A stretch of 64,000 bases of DNA from Odontocerum albicorne (GCA_949825065.1 OX463859.1:13902452-13966451), one strand, 5' to 3'. Counted from the stretch's first letter, positions 10,683 through 20,210 are shown. Made by a program: numbers and translations. The notes: generated by a model not told the origin, from the letters alone.

Positions 10683-10998
10683 GCGGCCCGCGAGACATCT
10701 TGGTGCGGCCCGCGAGATTCTCGCCGCAACGCACATGACGGACGATATTATACACAATCGAGTGAAAGGAAGCGAGAAAGGGAGCGAAGAGATAGTGAAG
10801 TTGGAGCGAAGGGGGAGCGGGGGGAAAGAGAAGGAAGGCAAGAACGCCACACGCACCTCGCATCATTCCGCTGTCGACCGCCAGTAACACTACTCGTTCG
10901 CTCGCGCTGCGCTAACTACCCACCCACGCTGCGTTTACATTCGCTGCAAGTTTTATTTTTTTATAAAATCTGTTTTGTGAATTCTCTTAGTGTTTTTG
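10683..10998 (+). promoter_or_regulatory. GC- and purine-rich 5' region and probable non-coding first exon of the hAT
   Basis: Base composition jumps here to GC-rich with long GA-rich runs (10765-10845), unlike the AT-rich surroundings. It ends in TTTTTG|GTAAGTACC, a strong 5' splice-site match with GT at 10999-11000. The paired 3' site is at 12146. Inference: promoter plus untranslated exon. The exact start of transcription cannot be seen. Confidence 0.5.
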
Positions 10999-11162
10999 GT
11001 AAGTACCTACCTACTGCATGATAATAATATTATTCCTAAGATTACAAGTAATGAATATAACAATGCAATATTAAAGTATCCATGAGTTTACGACAGTTTA
11101 AAAAAAAAATTACAATGATAAACTTTTTAAGACGAGGTGCACTATGAATGTAATATTTTTAT

Positions 11163-11232
11163 AAGCCTGAAAAACTCCATACACATTAAAAATAGCTTCC
11201 GAGAAAAAATAAATACCGCCAACGGGACTCCA
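11163..11232 (-). repeat. Left arm of an inverted tRNA-like repeat pair inside the hAT
   Basis: Reads AGCCTGAAAAACTCCATACA ... CGCCAACGGGACTC, the diverged reverse complement of 11442-11508. On the minus strand it starts in a broken box B (GAGTCCCGTTGG) and lacks the rest of the tRNA-like head. Confidence 0.8.
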
Positions 11233-11385
11233 AGTTACAATTGCCTTTTCTACAAAAAAATAAAATTGGTAGGTTCAGGTGAAAAAATTAATAAGAAATA
11301 ATTGCTGAAAAAAAAAAGCCAATGACTGTTGAATGAATAAATACTTGTATGTTACATATTTAGTTATTTGGCGGAATGGGAATAA

Positions 11386-11510
11386 GCCGACGTTGCTCAA
11401 TGGCGAGAGCATCTGACCGGCAATCAGAAGGCTGCGGGTTCGAGTCCCGTCGGCGTTATTTATTCTTTCTCGGCAGATATTTTCAATGCGAATGGAGTTT
11501 TTCAGGCTAA
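11386..11510 (+). repeat. tRNA-like (Arg-like) SINE head and body inside the hAT
   Basis: From 11386 a tRNA-like fold is visible. The D-stem is GCTC/GAGC, the anticodon stem TCTGA/TCAGA and the T-arm CGGGTTCGAGTCCCG with a perfect box B. The sequence around the anticodon resembles tRNA-Arg(UCU), but the loop reads CCGGCAA, so base 33 is C rather than U and the anticodon is lost. The acceptor stem only pairs partly. The downstream body TTATTTATTCTTTCTCGGCA to TTCAGGCT is the part inverted at 11163-11232. Interpreted as a SINE or tRNA pseudogene rather than a working tRNA. Confidence 0.65.
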
Positions 11511-11724
11511 TAATTATTGCTTTTAAAATTTTCACAACGATAGTATTTGTTTACTCGTCAATAAAGGTGTACTTTAGGTATACTTGACATAAATTTTACG
11601 ATTTTGTTTTTCGAATAAAAATATTGCTCACTGGGGGAGTATTTATTTAAGGATTTTATATAGGACAAAACTATGACTCTTTCCGTAAAAATAAATACAT
11701 ATTTTTATGTTTCTGTAATAAATA

Positions 11725-12085
11725 ATGAAGGGTCATAAAGAAAAGACAAGCTCTGAAAAAACCGAAACAAAAACGCAAAAAACAGAGTTTGCTATAGAAG
11801 AACAAGCGTCAAAGCACAACACAACACATGTGACGTCTACACAACCACCTCAACAAGCCAGCCGTATGATAGCCGTATAAAAGCCAAGTTAAAGAGCTGG
11901 GAATCACACCCAACATCGAAGCATATATCCAATCCTTGGTACTGAAAAAGACACTCGAGGCCATATCCCTAGAGCACAGAAGGAGCATTGACGAAGGATT
12001 AGCTAGAGAGGATATTATTACTGAGGCGGTTGAAAGGTTATGTGGAGGTGAAGCAAGTGGAAGTGTTGAACCAGACGCAATTTGA
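11725..12085 (+). pseudogene. Unidentified coding remnant in the hAT intron region
   Basis: From an ATG at 11725 a lysine/threonine-rich frame of 51 codons ends at a stop near 11880. After a one-base shift a second frame runs about 67 codons (YKSQVKELGITPNIEAYIQS ... REDIITEAVERLCGG ... DAI-stop). The second part is hydrophilic and helix-like with ordinary codon use, so it probably derives from a real protein. AATAAATAAAATAC follows as a polyadenylation-like motif. The segment is bracketed by similar TTATGTTTCTGTA sequences (11705 and 12125). No family is recognised. Confidence 0.4.
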
Positions 12086-12135
12086 AAACACAACATGTTA
12101 ACCCTTAATAAATAAAATACTGATTTATGTTTCTG

Positions 12136-12146
12136 TATTGTTACAG
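12136..12146 (+). other. Probable 3' splice site of the hAT leader intron
   Basis: TATTGTTACAG with a T-rich run upstream lies 15 bases before the transposase ATG. It pairs with the GTAAGT donor at 10999. Confidence 0.55.
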
Positions 12147-12161
12147 ATTTATACACCCAAG

Positions 12162-13973
12162 ATGGCTTCTAAAAAAAGGAAGATCGTTGATGAAAGACGG
12201 ATTTTTAATGAAGCATGGACAAATTTATATTTTTTTATCGAATTTAAAGAAAAACCACTATGTATTATCTGTCAAAAGAGTATTTCCGTAGTAAAGGAAT
12301 ATAACCTGAAGCGACATTATGATATTGAGCACAAAACTAAATTTCAGTGTCTTGAAGGGGAATCTCGAAAAAACAAAATCATTAACTTGAAATCGTCACT
12401 CAAAAATCAGCAGAATACCTTTAAAGTTGTAACAGACAAAAGCGAATCCGCTGTTCGTGCCAGCTACAAAGTAGCAGAGATAATTGCAAAGCATTGTCGC
12501 CCATTTACTGACAGTGAACTTGTAAAAGATTGTGTCTTAGCTATCGCGGAGGAAGTATGCCCGGAACAGAAAAAAATGTTTGAAAACGTTAGTCTCTCTG
12601 CTAGAACTTGCACCAGACGCACTGAAGACTTGGGTGCTAACTTGCGTGAACAACTTAAGGATAAAGCGCAGTATTTTACTTACTTCTCTCTTGCGATGGA
12701 CGAAAGTACGGACGTGTCGGATACGGCACAATTCCTTATATTTGTACGAGGAATTGACGAAAACTTTTCTGTTTATGAGGAGTTATTAAAAATGTGCAGT
12801 CTCGAAGGAACTACAAAGGGAGAGGATTTATTTCACCACTTGGACCAAGCTCTGATTTCGTGTGGCTTGAGCTGGGATAAATTAACTAGCATCACCACGG
12901 ACGGCGGAAAAAATATGAGCGGTCATAATAAAGGTGTTGTCGGAAGAGTCAACAGCAAACTGCAAGAGTTTGGATCGGAAGTTCCATTTACATTTCACTG
13001 TATTGTCCATCAAGAAGCATTGTGTTGCAAAGTTTTATCGTGGAAAGAAATAATGGATACCGTTGTATCTGCTATTAATTTTATAAGAAAAAATGGGCTT
13101 ACTCACCGCCAGTTCCAAAAGTTTTTGGAAGATGTAGAAGCTGAATATGGTGACGTGATGTATTACTGTGAAGTAAGATGGCTAAGCCGAGGAGCAGTAC
13201 TTCAACGATTTTTTTATTTGAGGAAAGAAATTTGTAACTTTATGGAGATGAAAGGAAAGGCAATACATGAACTTTCCAACCACCAGTGGGTTGTAGATCT
13301 TGGGTTTTTAACTGATTTGACTGCCGAACTGAATATACTCAATACACGTTTACAGGGGAAAAATAAATTGATATGCAATATGTATTCAGATGTTAAATCA
13401 TTTGAAATGAAACTAACATTATTTATCGAGCATATCGATGAAAGGAAACTCGATCATTTTCCAAATTGCAAGAAAGCAGTAGAAGAAGCTGGAATAAATT
13501 TTGTTTGGCAAAATACTAAAATGAAAAGTGCATTAATGCAACTACAAACTGAGTTTGAAAACCGGTTTGCTGATTTCAAAAAGATCTCACGTAAGATGGA
13601 GATTTTCGAAAACCCCTTTGCAGTAGATATCGGTAATGTACCAAGCGATTTGCAAATCAACGTGATAGATTTGCAAAGTAATAACACACTTAAAATGGCT
13701 TTTAAGGAAAAAACTAATTTGGTGGATTTCTATGGGAGTTTGCCTTCTGAAAACTACAAGGATTTAAAAAGGTTTGCTCAGCAAATAATTACTATGTTTG
13801 GTAGTACATATATTTGTGAACAAACTTTTTCAATTCTGAATTATCGAAAAAACAAACACTGTTCTCGGTTATCGAATTCACATTTAGACGCAATACTACG
13901 CGTCTCTACTTCAAAAATGCAAGCTGATATTAAAAAACTTGCAAGTCAAATGCAATCACAAAAATCTCATTGA
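12162..13973 (+). CDS. hAT transposase, BED-finger type, 603 aa, intact
   Basis: This cut-and-paste transposase acts in the nucleus on the ends of its own element. A BED-type zinc finger is at residues 15-57 with C34, C37, H52 and H57. The RNase-H-like core has AMDESTD (first acidic residue D180) and TTDGGKNMSG (D247). A hAT insertion domain with FHCIVHQEALC and the YYCEVRWLSRG motif follows. The C-terminal dimerisation region reads STYICEQTFSIL and NSHLDAIL. ATG 12162 in CAAGATGGC is chosen because it directly follows a 3' splice site (TATTGTTACAG at 12136-12146); codons upstream are intronic. There are no stops or frameshifts, and the length is normal for GTF2IRD2-like hAT proteins. Activity is inferred from intactness only. 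Confidence 0.92.
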   Translation: MASKKRKIVDERRIFNEAWTNLYFFIEFKEKPLCIICQKSISVVKEYNLKRHYDIEHKTKFQCLEGESRKNKIINLKSSLKNQQNTFKVVTDKSESAVRASYKVAEIIAKHCRPFTDSELVKDCVLAIAEEVCPEQKKMFENVSLSARTCTRRTEDLGANLREQLKDKAQYFTYFSLAMDESTDVSDTAQFLIFVRGIDENFSVYEELLKMCSLEGTTKGEDLFHHLDQALISCGLSWDKLTSITTDGGKNMSGHNKGVVGRVNSKLQEFGSEVPFTFHCIVHQEALCCKVLSWKEIMDTVVSAINFIRKNGLTHRQFQKFLEDVEAEYGDVMYYCEVRWLSRGAVLQRFFYLRKEICNFMEMKGKAIHELSNHQWVVDLGFLTDLTAELNILNTRLQGKNKLICNMYSDVKSFEMKLTLFIEHIDERKLDHFPNCKKAVEEAGINFVWQNTKMKSALMQLQTEFENRFADFKKISRKMEIFENPFAVDIGNVPSDLQINVIDLQSNNTLKMAFKEKTNLVDFYGSLPSENYKDLKRFAQQIITMFGSTYICEQTFSILNYRKNKHCSRLSNSHLDAILRVSTSKMQADIKKLASQMQSQKSH

Positions 13974-14124
13974 TTTTATTAAATACAATAAATGTCGTTA
14001 AAATATACACTTAGCGTTTTATTTTTAAAACTAAAATATTTGTACATAAATATTGTATGTATACCTACTGCAAGTGCGGCCCGCACTGATCCCCATGAAA
14101 AATATTTGGCCCTTTTACAACAAA

Positions 14125-14140
14125 AGGTTGCCGACCCATG
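14125..14140 (-). repeat. hAT right terminal inverted repeat
   Basis: AGGTTGCCGACCCATG, a perfect inverse of 10667-10682. A GCGGCCCGC subterminal motif lies about 55 bp inside. Confidence 0.93.
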
Positions 14141-14345
14141 TTGTAATGTATTGTTACAATCTGGCGGGCTTATTTTCATATGGCAATCTTTTCCAACGAA
14201 CTAAAAAATGTTAAAGAGGTCTTACGTGAAAATCAGCGTGGAATACATTATTTTTAAATCTGGGTTCTTTAGAACATTCCCTTTAAGGAATCGAACTCGT
14301 AAGCTCCGGTTTGGGAAACAATCGTATTGCTAACTAAGCTACGGA
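14141..14345 (-). mobile_element. SINE-A copy carrying the hAT at its tail
   Basis: On the minus strand the head reads AGTTAGCAATACGATTG with box B GAGTTCGATTCC. TTCGTTGGAAAAGATTGCC follows, then a GTAACAATACATTACAA tail in which the hAT inserted. The TTGTAATG duplication is derived from this tail. Confidence 0.8.
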
Positions 14346-14399
14346 AAATGTTTAAGCCAGGAGTTTTCAATCTTTAATATAAAATTGTTCGCTTCAGTT

Positions 14400-14780
14400 T
14401 GTCGCTTCTTGAAAGTGCCACCCTAAGGCTTTTCTTTACTTATCTATTGATTAGGGCTGGCCCTGATCATCTCATAATATGTTTCTCTTTCTTTTTTATT
14501 GCGTACTCAATGCTGAGCGTCGTGATTTTCTGCTATGTCTGGAACTTGACACTATTTTTCTTCTTCCTTCCTAATCCTGGGGCACATTGAATGCCGAGTT
14601 TGAAAAATACTCTGTTATCTCGTTTATTTGATCCATCCATCTTGTACAAGAGTTTCCTCTTGCTTATTTTACCTCAACTACTACCGTGATCACCAATATC
14701 TCTGTAATTTCGTTGTCCTTTCTGGCAACATGTCCAAAGTGAATTAGGACCTTTCGCTGCTTAACCTGTTTAAAGGATAA
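14400..14780 (-). mobile_element. LINE 3' fragment (RGRSPTRW type)
   Basis: The minus strand reads QRKVLIHFGHVARKDNEITE, then after a shift RGNSCTRWMDQINEITEYFS, then RKI.SSSRHS. FGH.ARRDN...E......G.RSRGRSPTRW.DQI is a common C-terminal block of insect RTE/Jockey-type ORF2. A related plus-strand piece is at 26415. Confidence 0.6.
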
Positions 14781-15365
14781 GAAATACTATTTAAATAATT
14801 TTCGTATTTTTTATACTCGATACAGCTAACATATTGAAAGCTAAACTGCGGTAATCCATCCCACCTATAAATTTACTATCGTCATCATCATCGCCTCCAC
14901 TCGAAGCGATCCTCTCGCCCGTTACACGACGAATAATGACGAAGATTCCCGACCGATTGGGGATTTAATGATAGCTCTTTATTGATAAATTACCTAAAAT
15001 ACACACTGCGCCCTCGAGGGAAACGTGAACTCGGAATACACTTATCAATATTAATTTATTGCTAGACAAAATGTTAACTTACTTTCTATAATGCCTGTAT
15101 ATATCAATGAGGTGACCATTACTAATTAAGCTGGTTAAAAAAATAATTCTTAATTAATTTGAAACTCAGACTAGCTCTATCATATCACATTTCCGAGATA
15201 TTTTCATATCTGAAAATAATGATGATAACGTACTCAATATTGTTTTATTTATTTAAAATTATGTGTCGTACAGTGACTGTGGCATATGGCGAGTTTCTTT
15301 CAAACGTACAATTGTTTTACAAAGCGTTGAGTGAAAGGAGGAAGAAAAAGTTATATTATTGATGT
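14781..15365. other. Unassigned; possible LTR fragment at 14880-15060
   Basis: On the minus strand 14880-15060 contains TTTATCAATAAAGAGCTATC, then TCTTCGTCATTATTCGTCGTGTAACG and a GC-rich tail. A polyadenylation signal, then a TC-rich stretch and a GTGTAAC end, is the layout of an LTR R-U5 region. No partner LTR or primer-binding site is visible. Confidence 0.3.
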
Positions 15366-15369
15366 GAAA

Positions 15370-15498
15370 AAGTCATTCCTTTTATCCTTGAAGTCAGGCC
15401 TTATGTTCGTCGTCACTTTTATTCTTTTTACACACAGGTTTGTCGCTGCTGCAGGAGTCTTTTTGGGTAGTTCATTCTTCATTCACACTTTTTATGGA
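15370..15498. repeat. Family I repeat copy
   Basis: TTATTCTTTTTACACACAGG..., GCTGCAGGAGTCTTTTTGG and TTCATTCTTCATTCAC match, with gaps, 35440-35545. Origin unknown. Confidence 0.35.
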
Positions 15499-15745
15499 TA
15501 TGGTTTTGTTGTCTTTCATATGTCGTGTCCCAAGTAAACTAGACTTTTGCCTGTATCTTATCTGTGAGGACAAATAATGTGGAAAAATAAATTGATATAT
15601 CTTTCCGATTTTTGATAATACAATGCCCCGTTGCTTACTCTCATCTACTCGATAAACAGTGACATTCAATTACATATCTATATATCACACGAATCAAACC
15701 TCGCACACTTCATCACCCCAGACATACCCAAAAGTCCATCCCATA
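15498..15745 (+). mobile_element. Family E interspersed repeat
   Basis: Core TCGTGTCCCAAGTAAACTAG followed by CTTTTGCCTGTATCTTATCTG, then AATAAATTGATAT, CTTTCCGATTTTTGAT and a C-rich end with CACTTCATCACCCCAGACA. It aligns with 33725-34080, the longest copy. No coding potential or terminal repeats are recognised. Confidence 0.65.
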
Positions 15746-16636
15746 ATGTGTCGCACATAATCACCAAAAACACATCACACTCAAACGCTCACACAAACCT
15801 TTGCTATAAGTCATTTCTCCTGCATATACGAGTACATAAATAAAAACAACTCTCACGAAGTAAAGCCCAAAACGTTTAAAAACCTTTGTTTTCAATTTGA
15901 GGATCTTTCATGTGTTTCTTTCTTGACAATGAACGGAGATAATATGTTTCTTTCTCGACAGTGAAATCATAAATATTCGTATCGTATAATTAATTATATG
16001 AAGTAACCAAAGATGTTATGGTCACCTTATATAATTATGCGATACAGTCAGGCTATAAAAATATTATTGTCGATCGGTGAAGCGAAGAGTTTGATAATTT
16101 AATTGAAACGTTTAGTCTTGGGTTCATATCTGACATACGCAGATAAATCACGTTTCAAAATCTTGTAATGAAATGTTTTATTATATTTTAAGCCACAATG
16201 CGATTTCCTAAAAGCATTTGTCATTTTAAAATTAAACAATGACTATACTTATAAATAAAATGGAAATCACTTGATAAAAATTACACAACTTGATGTTATC
16301 AAATTAATTAAAAATGTATCGAAGGTTTTAAATTTAAGTCTGTGATCGAGAATGATTGTCAGCCATCACATAGATGGAATATTCTTGTGCATGCATTGTG
16401 TTCAAGTTGTTGCACTTTTTTGATTAATTAAACCAAAATCCAGATGGCAAAGAAAATAATTTTCCAAGATGATCGACAAGATTAATCTGCCGCAACTTTT
16501 CGTTAGGAAGTTTTTTTTATATAGCGCTATTTTGTGTGGTTTAATAATACTATAAAAATATGATAAGCAGCACGTAAACTATAGAAAAATACAAATTCAG
16601 ATATGAAATAGTCTTAAAGTAAATCCAGTCTGAAAT
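15746..16636. other. Unassigned AT-rich stretch
   Basis: Nothing recognised apart from a TACGAGTA octamer at 15827-15834. Confidence 0.4.
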
Positions 16637-16690
16637 TGAATCCGCCAGAATCGAACCTGGGACGCCCATGAATGCTGACCGCTTACAACT
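16637..16690 (-). mobile_element. SINE-C head fragment
   Basis: On the minus strand AGCGGTCAGCATTCATGGGC leads to a box B CAGGTTCGATTCTGGCGG. It matches the tRNA-like head at 56117. Confidence 0.55.
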
Positions 16691-16710
16691 CTGTCAAACT
16701 CTATATTTTA

Positions 16711-17245
16711 ACATTCATCAACAGTGGTGTGTATAAACTTTCATGTGCTGACTGTGATAATTTCTATATAGGAAAGACAGGAAGATCTTTTGAAAAGAGA
16801 TTTCGTGAACACGAATCCGCCTTAACAAATCCTCTAATTTATTCTGAAATGGCTAATCATTGTCACCGTGAAAACCACACATTTTCCATCGATGATGCCA
16901 AATTCTTACATATCAGCAGTAACAGAAAAAAAATTTACAGATTAGAGGCCCTAGAAATTTCGAAGTCAGTGCATCGAGGTGAACATCTGGAAAACACATA
17001 TATCCCAAGAATCTTTCCGCTGCTCGCCGAGATTGTCTCATCCCTCCCTCCACCTCCAGTCCTCAACTCGAATGTTTACTTTTAGAAGCTGTATTTCGGT
17101 ACCAATTCAAACAGAATTCAGTCTTGTTTGTGCTCCCCTGATGATGAGGTGAAAGTCTTGAAACCGGTAGGGTTATACCGTTGCAAAAAAGTGGAATAAA
17201 CAGTATTTGATAAAACAAATTACAATGTCTTTAAACCTCCACAAT
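16711..17245 (+). mobile_element. Penelope-like element, 5'-truncated: GIY-YIG domain plus 3' terminus
   Basis: An open frame from about 16711 to 17085 reads SGVYKLSCADCDNFYIGKTG, RSFEKRFREHESAL, then NHCHRENHTFSIDDAKFLH. This is the GIY-YIG nuclease domain found C-terminal to the reverse transcriptase in Penelope-like elements. The GVYKL and FYIGKTG blocks and the catalytic-type R (RSFEKRF..H) are present. The reverse transcriptase itself is missing. After the stop at 17083-17085, a conserved 3' segment includes a hammerhead-like core and ends ..CTTTAAACCTCCACAATGTT. The first codons before 16711 come from SINE-C. Confidence 0.85.
17138..17182 (+). ncRNA. Hammerhead-ribozyme-like core in the Penelope terminus
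   Basis: CTGATGA (17138-17144) and GAAAC (17160-17164) flank 15 bases that can form a short stem II (GAGG with TCTT). CGGTA and TACCG (17165-17169, 17176-17180) form stem III around GGGTTA. CUGANGA, stem II, GAAA, stem III is the hammerhead core order. Penelope-like elements are known to carry such motifs. Stem I is not evident, and stem III needs a bulged C next to A15.1. The core is kept at 22796-22822 (N7 changed to A) and on the minus strand at 22738-22764 and 47291-47317. Confidence 0.5.
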
Positions 17246-18320
17246 GTTAATGCCTTCACTACAAATAATACGTTCAACAAGAGATTCTTCGTGATAAATT
17301 TTGTCATCAAACTAAATAAATAATTTGTATCTGCAAAACTTTGCTTCCAAGTGATGTGAGATGAAAATGGTAGTTTTAAGAAGTTTTTTTTGACTCTATA
17401 CACATGTATTTAAACAACGAAAGGGTCGAAAGGAATTATGTATGTATTAAATTAACACTTGACCAGAATGGATTACGAAGGATATTCAGTTTTACAGAGT
17501 ACCTGCCTTAAGACGGGCATGTACCTAGTTAGGCAGGAGAGTGCTTTGCTTATTTAATTGTAAACATTTAAAAGTATAAATAAAGAAGGAAAATTAAACA
17601 ACATATTTAAAAAATATTTTTTTAGTAATCACTGCTTTATAAGAAGTACGAATCATTAAAATTACTTCAAATTTCTCAAATACAAGATAAATTGCTTTAC
17701 TATCCCACAGTTTACATTCATTTCCTTGACACGTGTTCTACTTCATATCTCGAGGCTCTCATCCCCCCACAATAACACAAGGAACACGTCGAGCTCCCAT
17801 TCAGTGCGATCTAGTCTCGAATATATATTTTCAAATCGATTTTTTTGTGTGACATGGAAATATAATTAATGGAGCGAGCACCTTCTCTATTGACGCCATA
17901 CTGAAGCTAGAATAAGATGACTCCGACGAAGATGGAAGATTTTACTGTCAAAGAAGGGCGAAAAGTACTTGCAAACTCGATGAGAATTTAGTTTGCATTA
18001 TTATAAGATTAAACATTTTGGCTGTAGGCAATCTTAGCCTACTAACATTTTTGATAAACAATGCGAAGCGTTGTGACCTGACTTTTAACCTGAATGTCAC
18101 AAATCAGAGCCGAAAATAATTCGATACAAAGTAAGGCGGATTTTTTTTTTTTAATTAGAAGTTCTTTTTTATCAAAATCTTCTATTTTGGGAATAAGCTG
18201 TTAGACTTGTATCTCTTCAACGTCTTTCCCTATTCCCAATAAAAAAATCTTTCCTTTCTCTAAATTATTGGTGATATTAAAAAATAACGTTTATAATTAT
18301 AGATAATAGTTCACAACAGT
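17246..18320. other. Unassigned stretch
   Basis: AT-rich. At 17485-17545 CTGCCTTAAGACGGGCATGT and AGTTAGGCAGGAGAGTGC resemble 27585-27640 (CTGTCTTAGAACGGGCATTT and AGTTAGGTGGAAAGTGC), a minor shared repeat. A short GC-richer patch lies at 17740-17820. No gene is seen. Confidence 0.4.
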
Positions 18321-18321
18321 A

Positions 18322-18714
18322 TTTTGGGGACAACTTTTATGTATAAGAGTGAAACGTGGACGTGGAGAAGACTGAATAAGCCGAATAAATGCTGTAGAAA
18401 TGCGTACACTGAGGACAATGCATGGTGTGACAATGTATGGCTAAATATGGAATAGTGATATGGGATGAATGTGAACTTACGTCTGATGTGTTGAGTATGA
18501 TAAAGAAGAGCACTCTGGAAATGGTTAACGAATTAGAAAGGCTAACAAAACAAATATATAGTGAAAATGTTAGTGAAAGGTGAGAGAGGAAGACCAAAGA
18601 AAATATGGTTGAATCGAGTGAATGATGTTTTGAAAGAAGGAAACGTCAGAAAGTCAAAAAATTATAGAAGTTGTATTAGTAGGTGTATAGATGTATAATA
18701 TGTGAATGATTTTA
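18322..18714 (+). mobile_element. LINE-A 3' fragment, left part
   Basis: GTTTGTATAAGAGTGAAACGTGGACGTGG-like YKSETWTW coding is followed by LRTM, then LISV.S.K-like decay and RGRPKKIWLNRVNDVLKEGN. A SINE-A insertion interrupts it at 18715, and the 3' tail resumes at 18843. Confidence 0.65.
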
Positions 18715-18842
18715 TTACACTTTCATTGTATACAGTAAAACTTGGCGGGTTTTATGCCATGTGGCAATCTCTTCCAACCAACCAGAAAGATGTTAAGAAG
18801 CTTTAAGTGAAAATCAGACCAGAATTCTTTAGAACAGAAAAA
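18715..18842 (-). mobile_element. SINE-A insertion inside LINE-A
   Basis: TGGCGGGTTTTATGCCATGT, GGCAATCTCTTCCAACCAAC and CAGAAAGATGTTAAGAAGC are a well-conserved SINE-A 3' half on the minus strand. The copy is 5'-truncated after CAGACCAGAATTC. Confidence 0.75.
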
Positions 18843-18960
18843 AAAACTGCATTTCCGCAGAATAGGATAGGAAGGATGTGCGTTGAGATCGGAAAGTAGG
18901 ATGATTGCTTACTATGTCAGGGACATGGCGTGATGTTATGTATCTATGTAAATGAATACA
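18843..18960 (+). mobile_element. LINE-A 3' terminus, right part
   Basis: AGGAAGGATGTGCGTTGAGATCGGAAAG, then GACATGGCGTGATGTTATGTATC, is the end of the copy begun at 18322. Confidence 0.6.
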
Positions 18961-19589
18961 TTGAAAAGTATGTAGGATAGTTTATCATCGTCATCAGCTG
19001 ACAGCCGGTCCCGAGGCCTCGCTGACCGTTAATGTTGGACACTTTCTATTTAATTGATTTCGCACACGTAAACTGTTGCGACTTTAATAACTCTCCAATT
19101 TATTAACAATTTACATCGCCTACTTTTGCCATCTTGAATAAATAAACAGATCATTTTAATATTCAATTACGCCCAACATTCAGTTTGCATTAAACACATT
19201 AAAGCAACAGTGGTTCTTAACATTTTTTTTCGGTGATTGAGTTTGTTAGTTGAAGAGAGATGTAAGGGTTGATGAAAATCCTACGTGAATTTTTCTCTTG
19301 TTTAAAAAGTGTATCATCTTTTTAACTCTTGGGAGTGCTGTTTCTATCTATATATTTATTTCCTACATTATTTATTTTAATTTAGTTTATATCTATAAAC
19401 CAAATTAAAATAAATAAGGGTTTCTTCGTATATCTCACACTGTTGACAAAGTAAAAGAATCTTATTTTGATTATAACATTACCGACTTGGCTGGTGTAGT
19501 ATCTATATATACTCGTACATATGTTAACTTATTCAGACAAGAAATTTTTGGAGCTTTGTGATATAAAAACGTTTTTAATATGGATGTTT
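18961..19589. other. Unassigned stretch
   Basis: AT-rich, with no recognised gene. Confidence 0.4.
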
Positions 19590-20210
19590 AAAGAGACGAA
19601 GGGAATAAATATCAGTCCGTCAATTTGGGTTTATGTCAGGGAAAAGCACAATCGATGTAACGTTCATACTGAAATATACCTAAAGAAAGTACAGAAATGA
19701 TAGAAAACCACTACACATGATTTTTATTTACCTGGAAAATTCGTTTTATAGTCTCGAGAGAACTACGAGTAATATGGTAGATACTGTGCAGAAGCGTACG
19801 TCCGCCTTATCAAAGAATTGTTCAATGATTGTACGAGTAGAACAATCATTAGGAAGACATATGGAAACAGTAATCCAATCATGGTTATAGTTGGACTCCA
19901 CCAAAAATCAACCTTGAGTCTGCTCCTGTTTAATATTGTGATCGAATATTGCCTTACTGGGAAACTCTTGAGAGAAACCCACAACAACATGTTGTTTGCA
20001 GACAATATTGTGAAAATATTGGAGTAATCTAGGAACAACCGGAGAAATGTTTATACATGTTGAAGGAAAACGGAATAAAAATAAGCCAAGACTGAATACA
20101 TGCACACCAGATACGGACTTTGGAACGATCAAACTCCAATCCGAAAACCTATCAAGAACAAATTTATTCAAATATCTTGGCGCAATAGTTACAACAGATG
20201 GGGAGATGCT
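19590..20210 (+). mobile_element. RTE-like reverse-transcriptase fragment, left part
   Basis: Frame-corrected translation shows FGFMSGKSTIDVTFIL, KPLHMIF.YLENSF, NDCTSRTIIRK, GLHQKSTLSLLLFNIVIEY and MLFADNIV. It then reads an NKPRLNTCTPDTDFGTIKLQ region and KYLGAIVTTDG. These are RT motifs in order, with the catalytic (Y/F)ADD altered to FADN, so it is inactive. An opposite-strand LINE interrupts it at 20211. Confidence 0.75.

Larger units (their letters stand above)
10667..14140 (+). mobile_element. Complete hAT DNA transposon (GTF2IRD2/Charlie-like group)
   Basis: A 3474-bp element with identical 16-bp terminal inverted repeats, CATGGGTCGGCAACCT at the left and its reverse complement at 14125-14140. 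Each end also carries subterminal GCGGCCCGC. TTGTAATG is duplicated perfectly on both sides. It carries one uninterrupted transposase frame (12162-13973). Upstream lie a GC-rich leader, a probable intron (10999-12146), an inverted pair of tRNA-like sequences and an unrelated-looking coding remnant. A perfect duplication plus an intact frame suggests a recent insertion. The target was the tail of a SINE-A, which continues at 14149. Confidence 0.95.

Noticed and set aside
10603..11021. Several open frames on both strands around the left end of the hAT
   Set aside because: They are shadows of the GC- and purine-rich leader. None has a domain, and they cross the transposon terminus.
11386..11457. 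Functional tRNA-Arg or tRNA-Ala gene
   Set aside because: The D, anticodon and T stems fold, but loop position 33 is C and the acceptor stem is mismatched. It lies in a repeated unit inside a transposon.
12138..12161. Upstream extension of the hAT transposase by eight residues
   Set aside because: The extension starts at a TTG and crosses a strong 3' splice site. The ATG at 12162 has a better context.
19832..19839. TACGAGTA in the RTE-like reverse transcriptase as a certain footprint
   Set aside because: Here it falls in a conserved coding stretch (NDCTSRTIIRK) without an obvious six-base gain, so it may be native sequence. It is counted but not relied on.
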